From: JAKACU01 sp021821185
GTDB taxonomy: Bacteria; Bacillota; Bacilli; Alicyclobacillales; SLC66
DNA: 17,524 nt
Direction of reading: 5' to 3'
Assembly (NCBI GenBank): GCA_027343965.1
Contig: DAHWJX010000069.1
Location: 1 to 17,524, forward strand
The notes under the pieces were generated by a model. The model was not told the DNA's origin. It worked only from the letters and a program-made list of their open reading frames with translations, and ran no database searches. Below, piece after piece: positions 5,747-13,258 of the stretch (within the stretch, counting starts at the first letter, position 1; each line of letters opens with the position of its first letter). A program made the position numbers and the translations under genes.

Positions 5747-8278
5747 TTAGTTGATCTTAAATAGCACACGTACAGACTTTTGTATGGACTCGTCTTGTAA
5801 ATCCATATCGAAGTGACGCTTCGCGAATGCACGAATGCGCGACTTGATTTGTTTGCGCTTGATGGGCGTATACTCATCTCCGTCCTTTCTTGTGTTGATG
5901 TAACGCCAAGCAGCAAGCGTGCGTTCTCGCGATGGCTTGCCGTTTTTGGTGAGTGGGTATGAATCATGGGCGGCATCAGCGAACGTTTCCTTCGTGCCAT
6001 ACTTGTCGCGTTTTGAATCCTTGATTTGGTGCCATTCTTGGATGGTGCGCACAGACTTTTTGACAGAAGGCGCAGGAAAGTGCTTAAGCATGTCCAGAAG
6101 ATCGTTTTTCGACCATGCCTTAGCGCTTGCACCTATGTTGTCGCTCACTGAGCCAGCAGACCCTTCGCCTAACAACTTCTCAATGTCGCCGACTTTTTCA
6201 GCCAATTTCCCACGCTTATGACTTTCAACGGTGCCACTCATGGTTGGCGAATAAAACATAGTATGAGAGGATGGTTGCCCTGTGCGAAGAATGCGCCCCT
6301 CACGTTGCGTGATGGATTTGGGCACCCAAGGCGTGTCAAGATGGATCAATGTGTGTCCTCCGTGTTGAAGATTGACACCTTCTTCTCCGGCCGATGTGGA
6401 CAACACCGCTTTGATCTTGCCCTCTCCGAAGAGTCTCGCAACATCCGCCCGTTTCTCTGGTGCAACATCCCCTGAGATAACACCGATTTCAGATGGATCA
6501 AGCCCTCGCGCAATCAGTCCAGATTTCACTTTTTCTAAGGGCAACTTAGCATCAGAGAAAATGACCATGCCACGATTATCTGCGTTTTCTAGGTGATCCA
6601 TCGTTGTATCAACCGCCCATTGCTCTTTTGGATACAGTTTTTTCATGTCTGCATTTTTTGGATCTAGCTGATCTGGATCAACAGCAATTTGTTCCAATCG
6701 TTTCATCTTCGTAAGGATATTTGCGCTATTCTGTCTGAATTGTTCGGTGCTCATGCCTAAAATCTCGTCTCGAATGCCAGTTTCCATTGCACCATAGGCT
6801 TTGGCTTGATCTTTGGTCATATCAAGGTTATGCGTCACATGTCGAGCAGATGGCAAACTACTATTCACATCAGGGCTGTTATGATGACGCAACATGACCG
6901 ACTCTTTCATCTTGTCCCGCAGTTGTTTTTGGTTTTTGAGTGCGATCGGCTTCATGATTTTCCCTCGCGGAGTATTCACGGACTGCATAACCGCATGTTC
7001 TCGCGCGAATTGATTCCACGATCCGACTTTGCTCGCGGCTACATGTGAAAGCATTGTATGCGTCTCTTTAGGTTGCGCGTTAGGGAATGGCGTCGCTGTG
7101 AGTAACCACTTGTATTTCGCGTCTCCGAACGCATCACTCCATGCCTTCGTTTGTTGTGTATTGTTTTTAATCTTGTGGGCTTCGTCCGCAATGACCGCAT
7201 CCCCTGCCAACTCCTTGATACGATTGGCATGCTCCTCATTACGCAACATCTCATAGTTGCCGATGATAAAGTCAGCATGTTTAGCTTCTTCGAACGATTG
7301 CGCTAGACGTTTTGGTGTAGAAGTATCCAAAACCACTGCTTTTCTACCACTGAACTTTTCAATTTCAGATTTCCATTGATACTTGACAGATGATGGTGCA
7401 ATGACTGCAAAACGTTTTGCCTTTCCTGCATCAATAGCGATATTGGCGGCAGTGATCGCTATTGGCGTTTTACCCAGTCCCACGGCATAGCCCAAAACAG
7501 CGCTTTTGTTGTGAAGTAAGAATTCCACGCCAGCCTTTTGATGTTCGTACAAGCTCATGTGTTGCATATCTTTTGGCATCGCGCCGTCCCACTCAGGAAC
7601 GTATTTAGAATCAAACATCGCTTCTGGAGCACCTGGTGTTTTGGACGGTATGACGGTCGTCTGAGTGTCAGGTAAGATTGGATCGTTCGCTAACGCTTCT
7701 TCATAGGCTTTCGCGGCTTGATGTGTGATCGTTGCGTGAGAAAAATCGCTCGCTACGTTGGGAATATCCTTAACGGGGATATACCATGACTTAGCATCGC
7801 CATCATATCTGGCACCCATTGCGTGTAGGTGATCTTTATCGGCAAAGTTGCTATAAACATGCACCCAATCTTGCTTACCTCCATCAAAGCGCACCTTTTT
7901 GTGTGGGAGTTGGAATAGAACAGTCCCTTTTTTGGCTGTTGGACGTCCAAACTTATCCTCTGCATCTTGAACGCCTTGCCCGATGGTATATTCGTGATGA
8001 CCCGTTGATGGATTTAATTTCATTTTGTGGGACGTATTTCGCTCGGTTAAATGTTGCGATAAAAACGGTTGTGGTGACTTTGTTTTACGGAAAACTTCAC
8101 GGATATTTTGACCTTGAAAGTTTTTAGGAACCGAACCGCCAACCACATTTCCAGAACTATCAATCTTGATCCTACGATAGTCCTTGTCTCCGTACTTACC
8201 TGATGCACCTTTGCCGTGCGGATGAATAGTGATCCAGTGTTCACCCGCCGATTTTCGTAACGGCACTAATAAGCGCAT
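5747..8278 (-). CDS. SNF2-type DEAH helicase with DUF5710-like and C-terminal accessory domains
   Basis: An 843-residue ATP-dependent DNA-translocase-like protein embedded in the head cassette. Domains in order: residues 9-60, a phage-type module (KSAGEHWITIHPHG...RIKIDSSGNVVGG); residues 138-168, DUF5710-like (VYSNFADKDHLHAMGARYD...KSWYIP); residues 240-470, SNF2 ATPase lobe with Walker A VGLGKTP (266-272), DEAH (365-368) and LLTATP (392-397); residues 560-690, second helicase lobe with LSTSAGEEGVNLQ (motif V) and QREGRILRTGQ (motif VI, 658-668). Residues 747-826 (QIKDSKRDKYG..., AAHDSYPL, AWRYINTR, IKSRIRAFAKRH) resemble DUF6582. All catalytic motifs look intact, so it is probably active. 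ATG has GAAGGATG upstream. Being packaged and injected, or acting on procapsid-associated DNA, are inferences; a misplaced early gene is the alternative. Confidence 0.88.
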   Translation of the reverse strand: MRLLVPLRKSAGEHWITIHPHGKGASGKYGDKDYRRIKIDSSGNVVGGSVPKNFQGQNIREVFRKTKSPQPFLSQHLTERNTSHKMKLNPSTGHHEYTIGQGVQDAEDKFGRPTAKKGTVLFQLPHKKVRFDGGKQDWVHVYSNFADKDHLHAMGARYDGDAKSWYIPVKDIPNVASDFSHATITHQAAKAYEEALANDPILPDTQTTVIPSKTPGAPEAMFDSKYVPEWDGAMPKDMQHMSLYEHQKAGVEFLLHNKSAVLGYAVGLGKTPIAITAANIAIDAGKAKRFAVIAPSSVKYQWKSEIEKFSGRKAVVLDTSTPKRLAQSFEEAKHADFIIGNYEMLRNEEHANRIKELAGDAVIADEAHKIKNNTQQTKAWSDAFGDAKYKWLLTATPFPNAQPKETHTMLSHVAASKVGSWNQFAREHAVMQSVNTPRGKIMKPIALKNQKQLRDKMKESVMLRHHNSPDVNSSLPSARHVTHNLDMTKDQAKAYGAMETGIRDEILGMSTEQFRQNSANILTKMKRLEQIAVDPDQLDPKNADMKKLYPKEQWAVDTTMDHLENADNRGMVIFSDAKLPLEKVKSGLIARGLDPSEIGVISGDVAPEKRADVARLFGEGKIKAVLSTSAGEEGVNLQHGGHTLIHLDTPWVPKSITQREGRILRTGQPSSHTMFYSPTMSGTVESHKRGKLAEKVGDIEKLLGEGSAGSVSDNIGASAKAWSKNDLLDMLKHFPAPSVKKSVRTIQEWHQIKDSKRDKYGTKETFADAAHDSYPLTKNGKPSRERTLAAWRYINTRKDGDEYTPIKRKQIKSRIRAFAKRHFDMDLQDESIQKSVRVLFKIN

Positions 8279-8300
8279 GACGTCACATCCTTCTAACGAT

Positions 8301-8525
8301 CTAATTAATTCCTGACACGTACTGCCCGATTAACTGCAATACCCATTGTGGCAATCCTGTTTGGTCGTATTGAGCGCCTGTTGCTTGAATGGCGCTGAGA
8401 ACACCAGGAATACCCTCTGTTTGTGCGGTTGCCCAATCGATAGCGTATTTGCTCACTAGTCCGTTGCTACTTTTTGTCGTGACAAATAGTGTCGAACCGT
8501 TGACTGTTGCGTCTGTGATAACCAT
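8301..8525 (-). CDS. Hypothetical 74-residue protein
   Basis: A small protein starting at the ATG at 8525, with AGGAGGGG seven or so bases before it. A longer frame to 8603 has no comparable site and would overlap the preceding gene by 67 bases. It begins MVITDATVNGSTLFVTTKSS and ends with a hydrophobic helix (GLPQWVLQLIGQYVSGIN), so it may be a small beta-alpha protein. It overlaps nothing after correcting the start and lies 22 bases before the helicase gene. No family is recognised. Position suggests it is a head-associated or helicase-associated protein, but nothing more can be said. Confidence 0.65.
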   Translation of the reverse strand: MVITDATVNGSTLFVTTKSSNGLVSKYAIDWATAQTEGIPGVLSAIQATGAQYDQTGLPQWVLQLIGQYVSGIN

Positions 8526-8536
8526 TTCTACCCCTC

Positions 8537-9736
8537 CTATAATCCGTGTGGCGCAGGTGCTGTCATGCTCGGTTGCCCTAATTGCATATGACCACCGACC
8601 CACGCATCTGTAGCAATCATGTCCTTCATGTGGCTGGTAATGAAACGCAAGAGTTCGTCCGCGTTTTTGCCTTCGATCGTCACATCATGACCGCGAACCG
8701 TGATTCGACAGCCCATGACGCGAGTGACACCATCCTGTACGCGTCCTCGAAAACCGCCCTTGAGCCGTAAGATTGCCCAAACAGCATTGGCGACAGGTGT
8801 GTAGGTCGTAAGAATCGCCTTAGCTAATCGTGGCGCGCCTACACGCGGTGCATACACTCGAAATACGTGATTGCCGTCGTCCAATTCGTAGGTGGTTCCA
8901 TCGGAATCGGCATGTAATGCGGTCACAGAGACGTTTCCCTTCGCGTTTGTACCCATTACCCTTCGATACAGCGTATACACGTCCACGCCGCTATTTTGCG
9001 TATCGTCAGCCGCCCAAGTGTCCGTCTGCTCGTCCGCATGTTGCATGTGATGAGGGGAGCTCGCGATCGTATCAACGCCTGCATCGCCCCATGATTTGTT
9101 GAGTTTCCTATCGTGCATTTCTCGATCCCATTCTCCGGCTCCGTGTTCCCCATCAGCTACCCATGCGTATACGTTCTTGATTCCGGCGTGCTTATAGGCG
9201 AGTGTACGATGATACCCGTCAGCAATTTTGAAACCGTCTTTCGTCTCAACCAAAATGATAGGCTCCATTTTAGCGCCACGTTTGATAGCATCTGAAATCC
9301 CTTGCACCTTTCCCATGTTGCGCCCACCAGGTCTGCGTGCCATTTTAATCTTCGACAATGGAACGCGACGCATCTTCCATAGCTCTTTTTTCACCCACCC
9401 AAGTACATCAGCTGGGTAATTTTCTCTCAAGTATTCATAAACCTCTTTCGTGTTTGAGTGTAATGCCTTACTCGTCGACGCTTCTTTATTCTGCAATCTA
9501 AATACAATTCTCTTCGCAAACATCCGATCCTTTTCTTTCTCTTCATCCGGCAATTCGTCGTAGGGAACGAACATCTTTTCCCACGCTTGTGCATGAGCAG
9601 AGCTGATTTCGGGCGCTATCTTCTCCGCGAAATCCCACCACTGATCGTGTACGAGTTCAGATAACCCTTCTAACAGTTCGCTAGACTGTAACTCTTCATC
9701 TGAGAGACTCTTAGACAAGGGGAATCGCACCTTCAA
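8537..9736 (-). CDS. RyR-like/ParB-like fusion, head-associated
   Basis: A 399-residue protein. The TTG at 9736 follows an AAGGGGGAG site and lies one base past the minor head stop; the frame is open further to 9829 but that overlaps the previous gene by 92 bases. Residues 31-76 (WWDFAEK...FVPYDELPDEEKEKDR) fit the RyR-domain pattern. Residues 105-195 hold a phage-type ParB-like domain: YPADVLGWVKKELWK, VPLSKIKM, PIILVE, and the core motif IADGYHRTLAYKHAG. The remaining 200 residues include strands such as VFRVYAPRVG and an alpha/beta end GCRITVRGHDVTIEGKNADE and are unknown. Such ParB-like proteins commonly follow minor head genes in phages; nuclease, DNA-binding or structural roles are all possible. 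KSL and KAL motifs occur at K9-S10-L and K90-A91-L. Confidence 0.75.
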   Translation of the reverse strand: MKVRFPLSKSLSDEELQSSELLEGLSELVHDQWWDFAEKIAPEISSAHAQAWEKMFVPYDELPDEEKEKDRMFAKRIVFRLQNKEASTSKALHSNTKEVYEYLRENYPADVLGWVKKELWKMRRVPLSKIKMARRPGGRNMGKVQGISDAIKRGAKMEPIILVETKDGFKIADGYHRTLAYKHAGIKNVYAWVADGEHGAGEWDREMHDRKLNKSWGDAGVDTIASSPHHMQHADEQTDTWAADDTQNSGVDVYTLYRRVMGTNAKGNVSVTALHADSDGTTYELDDGNHVFRVYAPRVGAPRLAKAILTTYTPVANAVWAILRLKGGFRGRVQDGVTRVMGCRITVRGHDVTIEGKNADELLRFITSHMKDMIATDAWVGGHMQLGQPSMTAPAPHGL

Positions 9737-9737
9737 G

Positions 9738-10631
9738 TTATCTCCCCCTTGGCACAGCGCGATAGGAATACGGATCGCCACCGCGATATTTAACATAGAC
9801 ATGTCGGCAATTAGGGTGCAGCGGAACACATGAAATCCAATCCTTGGACTTGCGCCCGACGTTGGATTTCCCTACCCACACATATTGTTCGTTTTCCTGC
9901 TGATTAGCGCGACTAACAGGCACAGGCGATACCCAAAAGACTTTGCCCTCCAGCAATTTGTGACAAGACGCGCATACTTTATCGTCGCTTATCGTCGGAA
10001 TGGTGACATAACTGTCCGCTAGCCTTGTTAACACGGCATCGTTGTATGCCATGCTCATTTCTGTCACTGCGATCATTTGAAAATGTTGTCCATAGTGATC
10101 CCAACGCTCTTCAAGACGTTTGGCCAACTGTTGAGAAGATAGATTTTCACGAATTGCCTGCACCACCTGCCAACGCACGTCTTCGCGCATCCCGTCTGCC
10201 CATTCACGCATTTTAGAAGCTGCCGATTGACGAGCGATCCATTCGGCTAGTTTGTCTGACTTGTGATTCGTGACGGTCGGCTTTTTCGGCACGTTGACAA
10301 ATGGCCCTTTGATCGGCAATTCGTTTTGATGATCTGCCTGCCTGTACGCAATCTCCTGCACATCGACTATACGCGAAACCATATCATCCACATCTATAGG
10401 ATCAGAGTCGCTCGCATCTATAACCGCGTTATATGACGACTCTTTGTGATTATGTAACACATTGTGTGTGACAAGCCACACGCGCAATAACCATTTCATA
10501 GCGGTTGATGATGCACTCGTAATGATGTTCACTTCGGTGTCTTCAAGGTTAGGATCAGCCCAAATCTCACGATCTCCAGCTAGTTCCGCAAGGCGCTTTT
10601 TCCAATTGGTAAAGTCGGGGGTGTCAGCCAC
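9738..10631 (-). CDS. Minor head protein, SPP1 gp7 family
   Basis: A 297-residue protein of the SPP1 gp7/Mu F type head morphogenesis family, present in a few copies and important for procapsid formation and DNA ejection. The N-terminal half is helical (LLRVWLVTHNVLHNHK, DDMVSRIVDVQEIAYRQAD). Residues 183-200 (FQMIAVTEMSMAYNDAV) match the conserved R/T-E-x-x-x-A-Y-N region. The cysteine/histidine C-terminal motif is clear: C220-x2-C223, then C268...H272-x2-C275-R-H277 in CVPLHPNCRH, the hallmark of the family. The GTG at 10631 has GGGGG about nine bases before it; an upstream ATG reads into a stop. It ends one base before the start of the next gene. Confidence 0.9.
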   Translation of the reverse strand: MADTPDFTNWKKRLAELAGDREIWADPNLEDTEVNIITSASSTAMKWLLRVWLVTHNVLHNHKESSYNAVIDASDSDPIDVDDMVSRIVDVQEIAYRQADHQNELPIKGPFVNVPKKPTVTNHKSDKLAEWIARQSAASKMREWADGMREDVRWQVVQAIRENLSSQQLAKRLEERWDHYGQHFQMIAVTEMSMAYNDAVLTRLADSYVTIPTISDDKVCASCHKLLEGKVFWVSPVPVSRANQQENEQYVWVGKSNVGRKSKDWISCVPLHPNCRHVYVKYRGGDPYSYRAVPRGR

Positions 10632-10663
10632 GTCGCATCCCCCTTTTCATCTGTTGTGGTGTG

Positions 10664-12124
10664 TCAATACGATGACCACGCTTTTTCGATCTCACGAGTT
10701 CCTTGATCGTTTGCGGGTGTTGGAGCGCCATTCACTTGCGGTGGTCGCATTCCGTTTTCTTGCATCCAGACTTGGAGTAATGCCGGATTCGCAGGAGCAT
10801 CCAACCATCCCGCGTTCTCTGGCGTGTTGGGAGGAATTTCATCCAGCCCCATTGACTTGCGCCACTCCCTAGCCGTCAATGCACCGCCTGTCATTTGCTC
10901 ATTAAGGAACTTGACTTTTTGCATTTCGTCTTCTGCGTTGATGCCGGTTAGGCGAAAAACATAGCCAGGTGCAATCGCTGGCATAATGAATTCGTTGATA
11001 CCTTGCTCGAGCATGTCTAATAACGGAATCAGACCCTTATCGCGCGACAAGTCGATCTTGGCGTCTGTATTATCCGATGCGCCCATGCCACCGCTGTTAG
11101 AAGCTGTGCGTTGTCCTAATTCGATAGGGTCAACGAGAAAAATAGACGCGATCTTCGTGGTCAGCTTGTCTAGAAAATCACCCATTTCCATGTCGCGATT
11201 GCTCGTTTTCATCGGCAACCATTGGATAGACGAGCCACCGTTTTGAGATGGTTCAAGGCTCAGTGCAACAGGCTTATGTTGACCGACAACGCCTTTAACG
11301 TCCGTCTCCCACATGACATTCACCTCTTGCAACGTTTCTTCACTCATGTTGCCGATGATAGCTAATATGCCAGGAGGAACGCTGCCATGATCGAAGTAGT
11401 TGCTGTTATATTGGAGTGCTAAGACCTCCGACGCCAACCAATCCGATGCCGATTCTGTAGGCGACATAGGATAACCGCCGCGTGTAATGTCTGTGAGCGG
11501 GTTCATGTACAGATACATGATTTCATCCTCGGCATACTCCGTCTCGATCTGACCGTCCACAACTTGCACATAGCGCACTGGCTGATCCATGTCTTTGCCA
11601 TAGCGCGTTGTGGGTATGTATCGCTCAGCCCACTGCATTTCAATTGTGCCAGCATCGATAGCCCAGAATTCAGAGAGTCTCCCCTCTTCGTCATAGACTA
11701 ACTCTGTGGTTGATGCCCCGATGATGAGCAAGTCTTGAATCATTTCCTTGACCCAACCGCTAAATGAGTGACGCTCCCACGCCTTGCGCTTCCCTGTGAG
11801 CATCAGATATTCAAAGACATAATGAGCCACTTTTTCATCGTGGTCGTTCATGTCCTTGCCGTCCGCTCGCAAGATTTCAAAGCCGCGATCACCTTTATGA
11901 CGTGGCGCTCGAATAAAGGATGCCGCTTGAGATTGACGCAAAGCCATAATGGCTTGTACAGTTGGTGACAGTCTAGCCAATTGACGCAACTGGTTCCAAC
12001 TGAGTGTAAAACCGCCCCAACGTGATCCAGGAGGTGAAAACTTCCAATCAGGCGACACAAGAACGGATCGGCGGCGGTGTGGCACGTCCTCTTTCTCGCG
12101 TTTTCTGATATCAATTGACGGCAC
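10664..12124 (-). CDS. Portal protein (HK97-type)
   Basis: A 486-residue protein that forms the dodecameric portal ring at the capsid vertex, through which DNA enters and to which the tail binds. Features that fit the family are the N-terminal FTLSWNQLRQLARLSPTVQAI helix entry, a long central wing and stem region with IIGASTTELVYDEEGRLSEF and VEMQWAERYIP-like strands, NPLTDITRGGYPMSPTESAS (the conserved loop before the stem), and VPPGILAIIG and IASIFLVDPIELG in the clip and stem area. The C-terminal region is Pro/Asn-rich and ends REIEKAWSSY. Length is usual. The GTG at 12124 has a perfect AAGGAGGTG six bases upstream. The gene follows the nine small genes and precedes the minor head gene, the normal order. 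Confidence 0.9.
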   Translation of the reverse strand: MPSIDIRKREKEDVPHRRRSVLVSPDWKFSPPGSRWGGFTLSWNQLRQLARLSPTVQAIMALRQSQAASFIRAPRHKGDRGFEILRADGKDMNDHDEKVAHYVFEYLMLTGKRKAWERHSFSGWVKEMIQDLLIIGASTTELVYDEEGRLSEFWAIDAGTIEMQWAERYIPTTRYGKDMDQPVRYVQVVDGQIETEYAEDEIMYLYMNPLTDITRGGYPMSPTESASDWLASEVLALQYNSNYFDHGSVPPGILAIIGNMSEETLQEVNVMWETDVKGVVGQHKPVALSLEPSQNGGSSIQWLPMKTSNRDMEMGDFLDKLTTKIASIFLVDPIELGQRTASNSGGMGASDNTDAKIDLSRDKGLIPLLDMLEQGINEFIMPAIAPGYVFRLTGINAEDEMQKVKFLNEQMTGGALTAREWRKSMGLDEIPPNTPENAGWLDAPANPALLQVWMQENGMRPPQVNGAPTPANDQGTREIEKAWSSY

Positions 12125-12130
12125 GTTCTC

Positions 12131-12139
12131 CACCTCCTT
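12131..12139 (-). promoter_or_regulatory. Ribosome site fixing the portal start
   Basis: AAGGAGGTG on the minus strand is a full match to the 16S anti-Shine-Dalgarno tail. It ends six bases before the GTG at 12124. A longer reading frame would begin at the GTG at 12133, but that GTG is itself part of this ribosome site, so it cannot be the start. Confidence 0.85.
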
Positions 12140-12153
12140 GCACGAAATATTGC

Positions 12154-12399
12154 TTACTGCACATCAACCTGCATCCGTTCCCATTCCTGGCGCATGTGAT
12201 TGAGTACCATTTCCATACGCTTTTGGACGCCTGTTTTCGTGATGGGCAACCCCTCTTGGTTCATCTCCACAACGGCTGTCAGACTCGCGTTGAGTAGTGT
12301 TACGGAGTCTTGTAAAGCTAACACTTGATTCGATAAGGTGACAAACGCTTCTTGCAATTCCTCGTCCTTGCGCTGCATTTTGACCACTTTTTCACTCAT
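12154..12399 (-). CDS. Small coiled-coil protein before the portal
   Basis: An 81-residue protein, almost entirely helical. The stretch EELQEAFVTLSNQVLALQDS (about 13-32) shows leucine/valine heptad spacing and continues to about residue 48, suggesting a coiled coil; a second amphipathic helix follows a short TKTG turn (VQKRMEMVLNHMRQEWERMQ). Its ATG overlaps the stop of the SpoVS-like gene, and AAAGGA lies nine bases upstream. It ends 29 bases before the portal start. The family is not recognised; small helical proteins in this position may be assembly chaperones or scaffold-associated, but nothing in the sequence proves that. Confidence 0.75.
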   Translation of the reverse strand: MSEKVVKMQRKDEELQEAFVTLSNQVLALQDSVTLLNASLTAVVEMNQEGLPITKTGVQKRMEMVLNHMRQEWERMQVDVQ

Positions 12400-12662
12400 T
12401 CTTTACAATCCTTTCGTAAGTGGAATTCGAGATAAGAAAAATTCAGGGTGTCCGCTTGATCACGATGTTGAAAACGAACGTGCAACAATATGGGTTTCGC
12501 CACTAAGATTTCCGTTGCTGCAATGGCTTTAATGGCGATGTACGTCGCGCCTTGTCCTGCGCTAGTCACCATGACCTCATCGTGTTTTTGCAGCCCGATG
12601 GCAATGCTTTGCGCGACTTTGGCTGTCTCCGAACTCTGTTTTACTCTCACTACTTCGATCAC
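12396..12662 (-). CDS. SpoVS-like protein (Alba-like fold)
   Basis: An 88-residue protein that matches stage V sporulation protein S in layout: first strand EVVRVKQSSETAKVAQSIA, then helix and GL (residues ~10-25), V-x-V-x-S-A-G-Q-G-A turn (residues 31-40), and a second helix AIKAIAATEILV, then strand LLHVRFQHR. SpoVS has the same SS-x-x-x-x-VA-x-x-[IL]-A pattern, the x-G-x-G-A loop and A-[VI]-KA-[VI]-A helix, and an Alba-like nucleic-acid-binding fold. In Bacillus it affects sporulation and septation. Here it sits in a late phage operon; a role in binding DNA or RNA, or in host development, is inference. GTG start overlaps the previous TGA; its own TGA overlaps the next ATG (ATGA). The match is from memory. 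Confidence 0.8.
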   Translation of the reverse strand: MIEVVRVKQSSETAKVAQSIAIGLQKHDEVMVTSAGQGATYIAIKAIAATEILVAKPILLHVRFQHRDQADTLNFSYLEFHLRKDCKE

Positions 12663-12904
12663 GTTGACACCTGCTCCCGTTCTCTCAAAATAAATTCGAT
12701 CGCCCCGTTATCTTCGATGTACTCCACTTCAAACGCGTCCACATCGCTTATATTAGGCGCATGAATACGATAAGACCCGCCATGTGACTTTAACATCTCC
12801 ACAAGGGCATATTGGGCGATTTCATCAGCCTGTATGTGTTGACGAATTAACGCTTGGTAATTTTCCCACGTCAATGTGACATGGATTGGGTGAATATCGG
12901 CCAC
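12659..12904 (-). CDS. Small protein with VTLxW N-terminal motif
   Basis: An 81-residue protein. The start is the GTG at 12904 with GGAGGTG just upstream; the frame is open further to 12940 but that would run into the terminator. It begins ADIHPIHVTLTWENYQALIRQ, sharing the VTL-x-W-[D/E]-x-Y-Q-x-L motif with the protein at 12994-13254, followed by a helix (ADEIAQYALVEMLKSHGG) and strands (AFEVEYIEDNGAIEFILRE). Function is unknown; the shared motif suggests a duplicated N-terminal module. Its TGA overlaps the GTG of the SpoVS-like gene (GTGA), so the two are translationally coupled. Confidence 0.7.
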   Translation of the reverse strand: MADIHPIHVTLTWENYQALIRQHIQADEIAQYALVEMLKSHGGSYRIHAPNISDVDAFEVEYIEDNGAIEFILREREQVST

Positions 12905-12924
12905 GTACACACCTCCAGGAACGC

Positions 12925-12977
12925 AAAAAGAGGCGGTCACCAGTCGCTAGAACACGTCTAGGACTTAGTGACCGCCT
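12925..12977 (-). terminator. Strong rho-independent terminator-like hairpin
   Basis: On the minus strand a perfect 10-base stem AGGCGGTCAC (arms 12931-12940 and 12968-12977) closes a long hairpin that continues with AGTC/GACT (12942-12945 with 12962-12965) and CTAG/CTAG (12947-12950 with 12958-12961) around a 7-base loop. The stem is followed by a T tract, seen as A at 12925-12929 on the plus strand. It starts 16 bases after the stop of the preceding gene. The next gene begins 20 bases later without an obvious promoter, so termination may be partial or antiterminated. Confidence 0.8.
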
Positions 12978-12993
12978 TATGTAAGGTAGGTCG

Positions 12994-13254
12994 TTAGAAA
13001 TCTATTACAGAATATCCTGAAATCTTATAAAATGCATTTTGTTTGTTATTATCTTCTATGATTTCCTTCATGATGGCTTTGGCTTGTTCCTCGGTAAGTC
13101 CTTTAACAATAAGCCTATAATCATTGTGAAAAGGCGACGCAAGGTATGTTCGCCATATACCGAAATTGTTTGCCTCCCTTTCTCTTCGCTTTTCTTCTCG
13201 GCATTCCGTTAGCTGTTGATATTCGTCCCATTCAAGCGTGACGTATTTTGGCAT
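12994..13254 (-). CDS. Small protein with VTLxW N-terminal motif
   Basis: An 86-residue protein. The start is the ATG at 13254 (MPKYVTLEWDEYQQL), preceded by AGGAG at a suitable distance; a longer frame to 13284 lacks a ribosome site and would overlap the upstream gene. The first 12 residues after MPK match the start of the gene at 12904 (YVTLEWDEYQQL versus HVTLTWENYQAL, seven identities). A charged helix (ECREEKRREREANN) follows, then RLIVKGLTEEQAKAIMKEII, which looks like a helix-turn-helix-like or simple amphipathic segment. Function is unknown. The gene is followed by a strong hairpin terminator. Confidence 0.75.
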   Translation of the reverse strand: MPKYVTLEWDEYQQLTECREEKRREREANNFGIWRTYLASPFHNDYRLIVKGLTEEQAKAIMKEIIEDNNKQNAFYKISGYSVIDF

Positions 13255-13258
13255 CTGA

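Noticed and set aside
9737..9829. A longer ParB-like protein starting at 9829
   Set aside because: It would overlap the minor head gene by 92 bases and lacks a ribosome site; the AAGGGGGAG before TTG 9736 fits the shorter form.
10462..10872. A plus-strand open frame of 136 residues
   Set aside because: It spans the junction of the portal and minor head genes in antisense and has no recognisable motif.
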